Part shown: piece by piece, positions 9,121-17,488 of the stretch
Position numbering within the stretch: the stretch's first letter is position 1
Layout of the letters: every line of letters begins with the position of its first letter
Source of the DNA: Lachnospiraceae bacterium NSJ-143
Lineage (GTDB): Bacteria; Bacillota; Clostridia; Lachnospirales; Anaerotignaceae
NCBI GenBank assembly: GCA_022867625.1
Contig: JALIFM010000003.1
Location: 124,001 to 188,000, forward strand
Reading direction: 5' to 3'
Length of the DNA stretch: 64,000 nucleotides
The notes under the pieces: generated by a model
Told to the model about the DNA's origin: nothing
What the model saw: the letters and a program-made list of their open reading frames with translations, nothing else
Databases searched by the model: none
Program-made: the position numbers and the translations under genes

Positions 9121-9157
9121 AGAGCCATGGAAAATATTTTCCAGCGGCTCTTTTTTA
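9121..9157 (+). terminator. Rho-independent terminator
   Basis: AGAGCC/GGCTCT stem with an inner TGGAAAA/TTTTCCA helix and a T run. It ends the transcript of the coiled-coil protein gene. The rest of 9067-9365 shows no gene. Confidence 0.8.
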
Positions 9158-9300
9158 TTCCTTATAGAGAAACATTTAAGCATATACCAAAGGAATGCGA
9201 CACAAAGCTTTCATCAAAAAACCAAGCACCCGAAAATACCTATACGGTTTTTAAAACAACAGCCTATAAAGCTTTTTTCCTCTGTCTTAGCCTGCGACAA

Positions 9301-9330
9301 TAAAAAAAGGCGCGGAAAAAAATCCGCGCC
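9301..9330 (-). terminator. Rho-independent terminator
   Basis: On the minus strand GGCGCGGA, T-rich loop, TCCGCGCC followed by TTTTTTT. It ends the transcript of the Cys/Gly-rich small protein. Confidence 0.85.
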
Positions 9331-9365
9331 CGTTTTTTGCACAGCCTTACATTATGCCCTGTTAA

Positions 9366-9572
9366 TTACGCCTCGCACATATTGCAGCCGTTGTTGCCGA
9401 TGCCGTTGTTGCCGCAGCAGCAAAGCAGGAGAATAAGTATGAGAATCCATGAGCAGTCGTTATCCGTGTTTGCACCGCCTACGCTTCCGCAGCCACAGCC
9501 GCAGCCGTTACCTCCTAAAAGAACGATAAGAATGATAATCCATAAAAAGCCGTTTCCTCCAAAACCATTCAT
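9366..9572 (-). CDS. Small Gly/Cys-rich membrane protein (chorion-class-like)
   Basis: A 68-residue protein with two short hydrophobic stretches (FLWIIILIVLLG and WILILILLLCCC) separated by a Gly/Cys/Asn-rich loop (GGNGCGCGCGSVGG) and ending in GNNGIGNNGCNMCEA. Proteins of this kind are common in Clostridia and are often labelled chorion class high-cysteine protein, an eponym without functional meaning. Cysteine- and glycine-rich short proteins occur in spore coats, and this gene is divergent from a protease gene with a mother-cell-like promoter, so a spore-surface role is possible but unproved. A GGAGG-type site precedes the ATG. Confidence 0.72.
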   Translation of the reverse strand: MNGFGGNGFLWIIILIVLLGGNGCGCGCGSVGGANTDNDCSWILILILLLCCCGNNGIGNNGCNMCEA

Positions 9573-9693
9573 AATTTACTTCCTCCATAATTTAATCTTT
9601 TTACAAGACTAAATATATGCCGTCAGCCTGTACCGTTTTACTGTTATTTTCAAACTTTTAAAAATAATTTGATTTTCCAGTGTACACGCCTTT

Positions 9694-9721
9694 CACAAAA
9701 ACGTGTATATTCCATAAGATA
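9694..9721 (+). promoter_or_regulatory. Mother-cell (SigK/SigE-like) promoter of the split protease
   Basis: CACA at 9694-9697 and CATAAGATA at 9713-9721 (16 bases between the AC and the CATA) match the SigK pattern mACm ... CATAnnnTA; the -10 also fits SigE. No good SigA promoter is evident here. The call rests on short motifs. Confidence 0.45.
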
Positions 9722-9752
9722 TTATAGATAAAATAGATTTGGAGTCTATATC

Positions 9753-9962
9753 ATGGACAGAGTAAGAGAAATAATCAGGGCTTACCCTCCCGCCGGCATT
9801 ACGGGCCGCGGCATAGGCATAGCCGTTCTGGATACAGGCATCTGCCCTATGGCCGACTTTACCTTTCCTGAAAACCGCATAACGGCATTTAAGGATTTTA
9901 TAAATGGTATCGACACACCATACGATGACAACGGCCACGGTACACATGTAGCGTGCTTTTAA
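9753..9962 (+). pseudogene. Subtilisin-like serine protease, 5' part, interrupted by the 20-kb element
   Basis: This stretch reads as a 69-residue fragment of an S8 peptidase. It carries the catalytic Asp motif (IAVLDTGI, Asp 27) and His motif (DDNGHGTHVA, His 62) and then runs off into element sequence, ending CF-stop. The start is the ATG at 9753 with GGAG upstream. Joined at the CACATGTAGC repeat to the sequence from 29922, the reading frame continues without error as HVAGIAASNG, giving a 290-residue enzyme without a signal peptide, close in size to intracellular subtilisins. In the present arrangement no active enzyme can be made. It is better seen as a conditionally silent gene than as a decayed one. 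Confidence 0.93.
9943..9952 (+). repeat. Left attachment core (attL) direct repeat
   Basis: CACATGTAGC, identical to 29912-29921. The bases on either side differ between the two copies, so the identity is exactly 10 bp. The left side is protease sequence and the right side is element sequence. Confidence 0.88.
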
Positions 9963-9973
9963 AGCGAAAAGGC

Positions 9974-11533
9974 TTAGAAGTTCCAGTTTATAAATACTTT
10001 TCTTACGCCTTTGCCATGGCCTTCCACTTCAATGGAGGAAACAAGCAAATGTATTTCCGCGGCCGAAAAAGAATAAGGATTAAGCATGCTGCATATTTCT
10101 CCTTCTGACACCCTTTCAAGTTTTTCAATGCTCTCTGAAATATCCGCCTTCTGCTGTTCAAGCCTATGTATTTCTGAAACCAGCTCGTTTTTAAGCTCCT
10201 CAAACAAAGCTTTCCCTACGCCTTTTAAGGCCGTATCCTCCAAGCACTTTTTAAGCGCCAATACAGCCGAGCGCCTTTTTCTTTCAAGCTTTTCAATGTC
10301 ATTAAAATATTTATCCCTCCGGCAGCCCTCAGCATCTTTTGCAGCCAAAAGCAGTTTATACTTAAAGCTGCAACTTTTTTGAAGGACCTTTAACAAACCG
10401 CTGATTTCATCATTTACGGCGTTTTCAACATCTCTTAATTTAATACCTGCCCCATCGCAGGCTGTCCTGTGCGATTTTGTCGAAAGTCCGCAGCGCAGGT
10501 AGTTTTCACCGTTCTTTCGCGCCCCGCTCCTTACCATGGCCGATCCGCAGTATTTGCACAATATTAAGCCGGAAAGCCTATATTGGCTCATGCCTGAATT
10601 TTCTGCCGGTTGTCTTCTGCGGATTTTAAGGGCATTTTGCGCAAGTGCAAATATTTCTTCGCTTATCACAGGCTCATGGCAGTTTTTTACTCTTATCCAG
10701 CACTCCTTTGGCATACGCACCCTTCTTGCGCTCTTAAAGCTCTCCTTTCTTTCCATTCCCTGCACAACGGCGCCTGTATAAACCTCATTGGTGAGTATCC
10801 TTTTTACAGTGGAAGGGGCCCAGCATTTTCCACCTCTACAGCAAAACATCATGCCCATACTGCTTTTGTATTCTGAAGGTGTCGGCACTCCACGTCTGTC
10901 AAGTACCGAGCATATTTTATTTACCCCCATACCGTCAACACAGAGCGAAAATATTTCTCTCACCACCTCCGCCGCCTCAGAGTCAACCTCAAGGCGGTTA
11001 TGGTCTGTTTTAGACTTTTTGTAGCCATAAGGGGCAAATGAGCCTATAAAATCGCCTCTGGCCATTTTGCTTTTGAACACGCTTTTTATATTTTCCGACA
11101 AATCCTCCACATACCACTCATTTACCAGAGCGTTTATCTGTCTTGCCTTTTTTCCGCCTTCTACGCCGGTGTCTACATTGTCCACAACGCCTATAAACCT
11201 TATACCAAGAGATGGAAAAACACGGTTAAGGTATTTTTCCGCCGTTTCTATGTCTCTGGTAAACCTCGACTGGCTTTTGCAGAGCACAATATTAAACCGT
11301 CCCTCACAGGCGTCATCAATAAGCTGTCTGAAGGCAGGCCTTTTTGTGCTTGTACCCGAAAAGTCGTCGTCTATATAAAAATCAAAGACTTCAATGCCGT
11401 TTTTTTCAGCATACTGGAGGAGCATTTCCCTCTGGTTTACAAGGCTTTGGCTAAGCGAGCAGCCGTCCGGTTTATCGGCGTCCTCCTTTGAAAGGCGGCA
11501 GTAAAGCGCCGCTGTTTTAAGAGTATTGCCCAA
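9974..11533 (-). CDS. Large serine recombinase (SpoIVCA/TnpX type)
   Basis: A site-specific recombinase of 519 residues, the usual size for SpoIVCA-like enzymes. The N-terminal resolvase domain has the nucleophile in AALYCRLSKED (Ser about 15) with partner Arg residues in SQSRFTRD; then comes a recombinase domain (about 160-300), a zinc ribbon (CKYCG ... LRCGLSTKSHRTAC) and a C-terminal coiled coil (about 400-480). I chose the TTG at 11533 because AGGTG lies 6 bases upstream; an ATG at 11602 has no ribosome site. It is transcribed toward the left junction, 22 bases from attL. It is the obvious enzyme for inserting and excising the element; a directionality factor was not recognised. Confidence 0.93.
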   Translation of the reverse strand: MGNTLKTAALYCRLSKEDADKPDGCSLSQSLVNQREMLLQYAEKNGIEVFDFYIDDDFSGTSTKRPAFRQLIDDACEGRFNIVLCKSQSRFTRDIETAEKYLNRVFPSLGIRFIGVVDNVDTGVEGGKKARQINALVNEWYVEDLSENIKSVFKSKMARGDFIGSFAPYGYKKSKTDHNRLEVDSEAAEVVREIFSLCVDGMGVNKICSVLDRRGVPTPSEYKSSMGMMFCCRGGKCWAPSTVKRILTNEVYTGAVVQGMERKESFKSARRVRMPKECWIRVKNCHEPVISEEIFALAQNALKIRRRQPAENSGMSQYRLSGLILCKYCGSAMVRSGARKNGENYLRCGLSTKSHRTACDGAGIKLRDVENAVNDEISGLLKVLQKSCSFKYKLLLAAKDAEGCRRDKYFNDIEKLERKRRSAVLALKKCLEDTALKGVGKALFEELKNELVSEIHRLEQQKADISESIEKLERVSEGEICSMLNPYSFSAAEIHLLVSSIEVEGHGKGVRKVFINWNF

Positions 11534-11573
11534 CAATATCACCTGAATATTATTCTTCTGTATATAATATTTA

Positions 11574-11601
11574 AGGCCCGCAGGAAATATCCCGCGAGCC
11601 A
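11574..11601 (-). terminator. GC-rich stem-loop between racemase and recombinase genes
   Basis: On the minus strand GGCTCGCGGG, ATATTT, CCTGCGGGCC form a stem with one G-T and one mismatch position, followed by TTAAATATT. It is probably a weak terminator for the TRAP-1 operon just before the recombinase. Confidence 0.45.
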
Positions 11602-11648
11602 TAAAAGGGTTATATGAAAAAAATTTTAAAAGGCTTTGTCAAAAAACC

Positions 11649-12302
11649 TCAGCAGTTAAGCATACGCTTAATTTCAGCTACCGCTGTTGCCGGGCTTGAA
11701 AGCACAGGCACAGGAGTTTCTTTAAGGTTATCCATTATCCTGTGCATGCTGGCCTGTGCCAGCACTATCACATCACAGTCCGGAGACTGCTTTTCTATCT
11801 CCTCAAGTATAAGGGCGTTATGCTTTTTTTCGCCGTCAGGCTCACTCAGCATATCTATAGCGCCCTTTACAAGTACGGTTTTAGCGTTTATTTTCCTGTT
11901 GAGCCTTTCCGCCGTGCTCTCAATAAGCCTCAGGCTCGGCTCAAGTGTAGACTCAACTGTGGCCAGAACAGTTATATTTTTTCCAAGGCTTACAGCCTTT
12001 TCGGCCATAGGTCCGTCTATCTTTATGTACGGCACACTGACCTCATCTTTAAGTATATCCACAGCGGCTGATACAGACGAGCACTGGTTGAGTATGATGT
12101 CTGCACCGGTTATTTCCGCGCATTTTATGTACATGCGCATTTTTTCAAGTATATCCTCAGTAACTCCGGTTTTCCTCGCCTGAGGCAGAAGGCTGTCGTC
12201 AAGTATGTTAAAAACCTCGGCTTCTGGTATTTCCTTTGCAAAAAGAGTGTTCAGCATATCATAAGTAAGAGGGTTTGTATTGATAATAGCTATTTTTTTC
12301 AT
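11649..12302 (-). CDS. Asp/Glu racemase superfamily protein with a single active-site Cys
   Basis: A 217-residue protein of the Asp/Glu/hydantoin racemase superfamily, which also includes arylmalonate decarboxylase and maleate isomerase. IIINTNP-like start, ILNQCSSV (Cys near 79) and VPYIKIDGPMAEKAV are in place. Where the second catalytic Cys is expected (VIVLxCxS-type turn) it reads VIVLAQASMH, so no Cys is available. Two-base racemisation is therefore unlikely; a decarboxylase, isomerase or lyase reaction is more plausible. The start overlaps the FadR gene by four bases (ATGA). It is the last gene of the TRAP-1 operon. Confidence 0.75.
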   Translation of the reverse strand: MKKIAIINTNPLTYDMLNTLFAKEIPEAEVFNILDDSLLPQARKTGVTEDILEKMRMYIKCAEITGADIILNQCSSVSAAVDILKDEVSVPYIKIDGPMAEKAVSLGKNITVLATVESTLEPSLRLIESTAERLNRKINAKTVLVKGAIDMLSEPDGEKKHNALILEEIEKQSPDCDVIVLAQASMHRIMDNLKETPVPVLSSPATAVAEIKRMLNC

Positions 12303-13051
12303 TTTTTCACTCCCTGTATATTTTTCAACGTGGTTTTTTCCTTCTGCCTGTAGCGCCTCAGGCTTTCAGCAACAAACTCAAGGTGCTCCTGAGCCACTAC
12401 CTTGGCGATATACGGCTTTTTATTTATAATCGACTCAACAAGCTCCTTATGCTGTTCAAATGTAAGACGCTTAATATCTCTGTTCCTCTCAAATATTATA
12501 TAGTTCCAGTGCTCCCTTATAGCCTCAATCACAACACCGGCAATAATATTTGAAAGGCCCACAAGCATAGGGTTTCCGCAGGAGCGGCCTATAATGGAAT
12601 GAAGCTCATTATCCAGTATGGAAAGCGTTTCGCCGTCGTCGCAGTTTTCCATGCGCTCTATGCACTCGCTCAAGTCCCTTACATCCCTTTCGGTTCTGTT
12701 AAGCGCCGCCTTTTCGGCTACGCCGACCTCAACTATACGCCTTATATCCATTATCTGGTCAACATTGACCGAACCCTGAAAAAGCATAATAAAAAGCATT
12801 TTGTAGGCCATTGAGCTGTTGATTTTTTTGAGGAACGTACCTTCGCCCTGGCGGCTTTCCAGCACCCCAAATATGCTCAGGGCACTGTATACCTCCCGCA
12901 CATGCGCTCTTGACACCCCAAGCTTTTTGGCAAGCTGGTTTTCAGAATACAGCTTTGAGTCCTCCTTAACCTTTCCTTCGGTTATAAGCTGTATAACGCT
13001 GTCCATAATAATCTCATATCGTTCCTGCTTTGTAATTGGGACTTCTTCCAT
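12299..13051 (-). CDS. FadR-type (GntR family) transcriptional regulator 1
   Basis: A 250-residue regulator: N-terminal winged helix (YSENQLAKKLGVSRAHVREV at about 40-60) and an all-helical FCD ligand domain with the metal-binding pattern DNELHSIIGRSCGNP and later His residues. FadR-type proteins commonly sense carboxylates that the neighbouring genes import or degrade. It is in the TRAP-1 operon between the lactate-racemase-like gene (19 bases) and the racemase gene (4-base overlap), so it is a good candidate for the repressor of this operon and for the AAGTTGTTAACAACTT sites upstream of dctP. Confidence 0.9.
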   Translation of the reverse strand: MEEVPITKQERYEIIMDSVIQLITEGKVKEDSKLYSENQLAKKLGVSRAHVREVYSALSIFGVLESRQGEGTFLKKINSSMAYKMLFIMLFQGSVNVDQIMDIRRIVEVGVAEKAALNRTERDVRDLSECIERMENCDDGETLSILDNELHSIIGRSCGNPMLVGLSNIIAGVVIEAIREHWNYIIFERNRDIKRLTFEQHKELVESIINKKPYIAKVVAQEHLEFVAESLRRYRQKEKTTLKNIQGVKK

Positions 13052-13070
13052 AAACTAAAGGGCCTCCTTT

Positions 13071-14387
13071 TTAAAGAGGATTACTCAACAAAGCCCCGCT
13101 CTCATCAAATATTACGTCCTCAAAACCGCCTTCAAACTCTATATCGTCTCTCTTTTTAAGCTCCTCATAAAGGCCCTTTGACACAAGGAATTTTCCCTCG
13201 TGGAGCGTGCTGTCTATTATACAGAATTTAACTGTATCCTCATCCTTGCGGCCCTCAATCTTCATAAGTCCGTTAAGGCAGTTAAGTCCTGTCTGCACTG
13301 CCTGAAGGTCAGTTTCAGCGACATACGGTATTTTAATTTTATCAAGGAATGTGGTTGTAACACCGTTAGTGTATGTAACCTTAAAATCAATCTTATCAAA
13401 ATACCTTCTGGTAATAATATCCGCCTGTCCAACCCCTATGGCGTTTCCGTGGCTTTGTTCAGTTAAATCCAACAGAGCTATCTTTTCTATAAGAGGTGAG
13501 CCGAAGTCCATGCCGGAAGCATAAAATTTTTCCGGCTCAAAAAGCCCCCACACCCCAAAACGCCCTATCATATTGCAGTCCATGCCGGTGCCGCTTATAT
13601 TCTTTCCGCCGCGGCGTATAACAAGAAAATCACAGGTATCAAACGGAAGGAACGGGTAGAGCCTGTCGGCAAGCTTAAAGAGCTCAACCTCCCTTTCAGG
13701 TATCTCCTTTGCGTCCACAACCTCAAGATACCCAAGCTTGTCACTCTGGTTTTCTATAAGGGCCACACCGCAGATTACATTTACCTCAGGGCTGTTTGCC
13801 ACAAATTTTCCGTTTGCCGGTATTATATTTGTAAGCCCCCATACGCCCCTTGAGTGGACATACGAAGCCATATCCCTTTTGCCCATGCCTATGGTCATCA
13901 TTTTAAGCAGACCGCTTTCAGTCTTATTGTTATGCTCGGTGTGTTTTTTAATCCTGTTTACAACTATAACGCCGTCTGCCGACAGAGCGTTTTTATCCAC
14001 AAAAACCGGCGTGCCAAGTTCAGTCTCACCTATAACTTCCGTTTCCATGCTTGAAAGTACAGGGCACTTTATGACATCTTCTGTATAACCAAGGCCACGC
14101 AGCATTTCAAGCTGTCCCTCGGCCGTAGCCCCGCCGTGGCTGCCCATTGAAGGGAATATAAACGGTTCACCGCCGCAGTCCTTTACTTCCTGAACCACCT
14201 GTGCAATCACATCAACCATGCCGTGCACTCCCCTGCTTCCGGCTGTTATGGCAATTCTCATACCAGGCTTTATTTTATCCTTCAGCCCAAACTCGCGCAA
14301 CTGCCGTGACACTTCTTCCCGCGGGTTTTCAACTTGTGGATGGTATTTGTAATGCTGCTTTGCTAAAATTACTTTTGGTATTTTCAT
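13071..14387 (-). CDS. Lactate racemase-like protein (DUF2088/LarA domain)
   Basis: A 438-residue protein with the DUF2088 N-domain of LarA. Characteristic segments are AITAGSRGVHG, FPSMGSHGGATAEG and KKHTEHNNKTESGLLKMM; the Lys in the last is placed like the Lys that carries the nickel-pincer cofactor in LarA, and the His residues fit the acid/base positions. Such enzymes racemise or epimerise 2-hydroxy acids. LarB, LarC and LarE, which build the cofactor, are not in the window. A homologue with the same motifs lies at 57638. RBS GGGAGG is present. It lies directly after dctM and so probably acts on the imported compound. Confidence 0.82.
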   Translation of the reverse strand: MKIPKVILAKQHYKYHPQVENPREEVSRQLREFGLKDKIKPGMRIAITAGSRGVHGMVDVIAQVVQEVKDCGGEPFIFPSMGSHGGATAEGQLEMLRGLGYTEDVIKCPVLSSMETEVIGETELGTPVFVDKNALSADGVIVVNRIKKHTEHNNKTESGLLKMMTIGMGKRDMASYVHSRGVWGLTNIIPANGKFVANSPEVNVICGVALIENQSDKLGYLEVVDAKEIPEREVELFKLADRLYPFLPFDTCDFLVIRRGGKNISGTGMDCNMIGRFGVWGLFEPEKFYASGMDFGSPLIEKIALLDLTEQSHGNAIGVGQADIITRRYFDKIDFKVTYTNGVTTTFLDKIKIPYVAETDLQAVQTGLNCLNGLMKIEGRKDEDTVKFCIIDSTLHEGKFLVSKGLYEELKKRDDIEFEGGFEDVIFDESGALLSNPL

Positions 14388-14412
14388 AATTTATTACGCC
14401 TCCCAGGTTTTG

Positions 14413-15687
14413 TTACTTCAGTACGCTTGGAAGCCATGTTGTAAACGCCGGTACATATGTAACAATCATAAGCCAGATTATGCTGAGGCCTATCATTGGC
14501 AGTGCCGCAATAAGCGTATCCTCAAGCTTTTCACCCGATATTGTGTTTCCAAGAAGTATACATGTCCCTACCGGCGGTGTTACAAGGCCTATACAAAGGT
14601 TAAGCGCCATAACTACACCAAACTGAACCGTAGAAACCCCAAGCTGGTTTATAAGCGGAAGAAGAAGCGGTGTAAGCATTACTATAGCGGCGTTTGCCTC
14701 CATAAGCATGCCGACAATAAGAAGAAGTATGTTTATAAGAAGAAGTATAACTATTTTGCTTTCCGAAATGCTGAGGAATGTGTTGAGTATCGCAGCAGGC
14801 AGGTCGCTTGATACAACAACCCAGCTTGAAACCTTTGAAAAGCCAACAAGTATAAGTATGGTAGCTGTTGTAACTCCGGCTTCTGCAAACAGGTCTATAA
14901 GCTTTGCAGGTTTAAGCTCCCTGTAAACAAAAAGCCCTACAAAAAGAGCGTATGCGCATGTAACGGCCGCCGCCTCTGTAGCGGTGAATATTCCAAGGAA
15001 AATTCCACCCAGTACAAGCACTGGCATAAAGAGCGCCCATGCACTGTCAAGTGTTATCTTCATTATCTCTTTTGCCGGAGTTTTTTCATGTGCCGGAAGC
15101 TTATGCTTTTTGGCATACAGGAGAGAATAAATCATTAAAACAACCGCAAGGCCAACTCCAGGGAAAACAGCGCCCATAAATAATTCGCCTATAGATGTCT
15201 CTGTTGCATTACCGTAAACAATAAGGAATATTGAAGGAGGTATGATAGGTCCGAGAATTGATGCTACAGAAGATATAGCTGCGGCAAACCCTCCCGGATA
15301 ACCGTCCTTTTTCATAGCAGGTATCATGTTTCCGCCTATGGCAGATACTGTGGCAACACCCGAACCGGATATCGCGGCGAATACAGCCGATGCTATAACA
15401 GTTATAGCTGCAAGGCTTCCGCTGAGCCAACCGAGTATGGCATTTGAAAAAGCGATGATTTTCTTGTTAATGCTTCCGCTCATGAGGTTACCGGCAAGCA
15501 TGAAAAACGGAATGGCAAGGAGAGCTACTGAGTCCATGCCGGTAAATGTCTTTTGTGCAAGTACAACAACAGGCATTCCGCCTATTACAAGAGCCGCAAG
15601 GGTAGCTATTCCAAGCGCAAAGCAGATAGGTATACCCATTATAGCCAGTACAAGAAGCAGTATTATAAGAAGTGCGCCTACATTCAT
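14413..15687 (-). CDS. dctM: TRAP transporter large membrane subunit (DctM) 1
   Basis: The transport-catalysing subunit of a TRAP system, 424 residues and about 12 hydrophobic helices. GIPICFALGIATLAALVIGG, LLAIPFFMLAGNLMS, SGSGVATVSAIGG and GLVTPPVGTCILL are classic DctM motifs. Together with DctQ and the binding protein it imports a carboxylate, usually with sodium. It overlaps dctQ by four bases. The family tells the mechanism and not the substrate. Confidence 0.95.
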   Translation of the reverse strand: MNVGALLIILLLVLAIMGIPICFALGIATLAALVIGGMPVVVLAQKTFTGMDSVALLAIPFFMLAGNLMSGSINKKIIAFSNAILGWLSGSLAAITVIASAVFAAISGSGVATVSAIGGNMIPAMKKDGYPGGFAAAISSVASILGPIIPPSIFLIVYGNATETSIGELFMGAVFPGVGLAVVLMIYSLLYAKKHKLPAHEKTPAKEIMKITLDSAWALFMPVLVLGGIFLGIFTATEAAAVTCAYALFVGLFVYRELKPAKLIDLFAEAGVTTATILILVGFSKVSSWVVVSSDLPAAILNTFLSISESKIVILLLINILLLIVGMLMEANAAIVMLTPLLLPLINQLGVSTVQFGVVMALNLCIGLVTPPVGTCILLGNTISGEKLEDTLIAALPMIGLSIIWLMIVTYVPAFTTWLPSVLK

Positions 15688-16175
15688 ACTGTTTTTTCCT
15701 CCTTATCGAATATTTTGATTAAAAGCTGCTCAATCATGCCAAGGAGCATTAAAACCGCGCCTATTGGAATTGCGGCGTAAGCGTATCCCATAGGCATTTT
15801 AAGCCCCGGCGAAATATTTTTCATTGTGCTGAGGCAGAGATTGTATGATAACGGTATAAGATAGATAATAAATATTATTACGGCTATGTTTGTTATTATA
15901 GTAAAATACTTTTTAACATTCCCTTTAAGCAGGTTAACAAAAAAATCAACCTTGAGATGGCAGTTCCTTCTTACCGCTATAAACGAGCCCAAAAGGCTGA
16001 CATATACAAAAAGATATCTTGTTACTTCCTCGCTCCAGATATTTGAATTATGGAAAACGTATCTTAAAATTACCTGATAGCACATGATTGCAACCATAAG
16101 CACCATCATTATGCCTATTACCTTGCGGCATACATAATCCAGTACATTCAAAAACGCAGAATACTTTTTAAGCAT
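15684..16175 (-). CDS. dctQ: TRAP transporter small membrane subunit (DctQ) 1
   Basis: A 163-residue, four-helix protein with VTRYLFVYVSLLGSFIAVRRNCHLKVDFFV, seen as its key residues: the WSEEVTRY and H-x-x-V-D pattern of the DctQ family. GGAGGAAAC precedes the ATG. It lies 84 bases after dctP with a hairpin between them. Confidence 0.93.
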   Translation of the reverse strand: MLKKYSAFLNVLDYVCRKVIGIMMVLMVAIMCYQVILRYVFHNSNIWSEEVTRYLFVYVSLLGSFIAVRRNCHLKVDFFVNLLKGNVKKYFTIITNIAVIIFIIYLIPLSYNLCLSTMKNISPGLKMPMGYAYAAIPIGAVLMLLGMIEQLLIKIFDKEEKTV

Positions 16176-16213
16176 TATGTTTCCTCCATTTCCCTGATAT
16201 TTAAACTTTTAAT

Positions 16214-16243
16214 AAAAGAGGGAATTTTACAACTCCCTCTTTT
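16214..16243 (-). terminator. Hairpin between dctP-1 and dctQ-1
   Basis: AAAAGAGGGA and TCCCTCTTTT form a 10-bp stem followed on the minus strand by a T run. Placed after the binding-protein gene, it should end or stabilise most transcripts so that more DctP than membrane subunits is made. Confidence 0.75.
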
Positions 16244-16259
16244 CTGCCTGACTTATTAA

Positions 16260-17327
16260 TTACTCAACAGCTGCAATCTGGTTTGCCCAGTCAACAAGCT
16301 CAGGGAAATACTCCTCTGTGAATCCGTCAAACTTGTCAGCAAAAGGCTGAGTGTCAATTTCAACAATCTCTACGCCTTTGTCTTTGAACATCTGCTCATA
16401 CTCAGCTTCTTTGTCAAGAGAAAGCTCTGTTCTGTAAGCTGAAGCCTCGTCAGCCGCCTCTATAAGAGCCTGCTGAATGTCCTCTGGAAGGTTGTTGAAA
16501 TAATCTCTGTTAAATATGAAAAGGTCTGTTGAATAAACATGGTTTGTCTTTACAAGGTAATCGCATACATCATAGAAACCAAAGCCGTAGCTTTCGATTG
16601 TAGCGTTTTCCTGAGCCTCAACAGTGTTCTGCTGAAGAGCTGTGAATGTCTCTGTAAGGGCAAGCGGTGTAGGAGATGCTCCAAGCACGTTCCATGCATC
16701 GATATAAACCTGCTGGTTAGGAACCCTTATCTTTAATCCCTTTAATTCCTCAGGTGTTGTAAATTTTTTCTTTGTTGTACATTCCCTTGCGCCCCTGTAC
16801 ATACCGCCGAGAAGCTTGAAGTTGCCTTCCTCGCCTACCTTTTCAAGTATTTCCTTGCCAAGCTCTCCGCCGAGCATTACTTTAGCGTAGTGGTCATAGT
16901 CCCTGTACATATAAGGTATAGCATCGATATTGGCAAGAGATGTATACGCATCAAGTGTTCCAAGGCTTTCGCATACAATCTCGTTTGTGCCAAGACCAAG
17001 GCCCTCAATTGTATCCCTGGCATCGCCAAGCTGTCCGCCTGAGTAAACCTTAATCTGTACCCTGCCGTTTGTCTTTTCTGCAGCAAGCTCAGAAAACTTG
17101 ATTGAAGCGAGGTCTTTTACATCGCCTACAGGATTAGGGTTTGCAAGCTTCATTTCAATTACATCTCCGTCTGCCGCTCCTGATGAAGCGGAAGCCTCTG
17201 ATGAAGCCGCAGCAGACCCTGCCGCTGATGAACCCGACTTAGCCGCGCCTGATGAGCCTGATGAACCGCAGGCTGCAAGTGAAAGCGCCATAGTAGCAGC
17301 TAACACTACTCCTAAAAATCTTTTCAT
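16260..17327 (-). CDS. dctP: TRAP transporter substrate-binding lipoprotein (DctP) 1
   Basis: A 355-residue extracytoplasmic binding protein. The signal peptide ends in the lipobox LAAC (Cys 20), followed by a Ser/Ala-rich linker to about residue 52. The DctP domain shows FSELAAEKTNGRVQIKVYSGGQLGD and MYRGARECTTKK, and LKGLKIRVPNQQVYIDAWN, whose Arg normally binds the substrate carboxylate. It is the first gene of the operon dctP-dctQ-dctM-larA-like-fadR-racemase. Two palindromic operators lie 85-180 bases upstream. Confidence 0.95.
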   Translation of the reverse strand: MKRFLGVVLAATMALSLAACGSSGSSGAAKSGSSAAGSAAASSEASASSGAADGDVIEMKLANPNPVGDVKDLASIKFSELAAEKTNGRVQIKVYSGGQLGDARDTIEGLGLGTNEIVCESLGTLDAYTSLANIDAIPYMYRDYDHYAKVMLGGELGKEILEKVGEEGNFKLLGGMYRGARECTTKKKFTTPEELKGLKIRVPNQQVYIDAWNVLGASPTPLALTETFTALQQNTVEAQENATIESYGFGFYDVCDYLVKTNHVYSTDLFIFNRDYFNNLPEDIQQALIEAADEASAYRTELSLDKEAEYEQMFKDKGVEIVEIDTQPFADKFDGFTEEYFPELVDWANQIAAVE

Positions 17328-17413
17328 TTTTCATACCCCCTAAGATATTTGAAGAAAATTTGTACGGCCTCTCCGTACAAACCCATAATAACTTATAACT
17401 GCGCAAAAAATAC

Positions 17414-17429
17414 AAGTTGTTAACAACTT
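17414..17429. promoter_or_regulatory. Operator palindrome A of the TRAP-1 operon
   Basis: AAGTTGTTAACAACTT is a perfect 16-bp palindrome upstream of dctP-1. The half-site and short spacing suit a GntR/FadR dimer. Confidence 0.6.
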
Positions 17430-17488
17430 TACCACCCCCAAAACCCCGTTATCATTTTTTTATTTATTTTTTTGCTCAAATATATCCA

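Noticed and set aside
11534-11602. Longer start of the recombinase (ATG at 11602)
   Set aside because: There is no ribosome site, and the region forms the terminator-like stem-loop; resolvase homology starts after the TTG at 11533.
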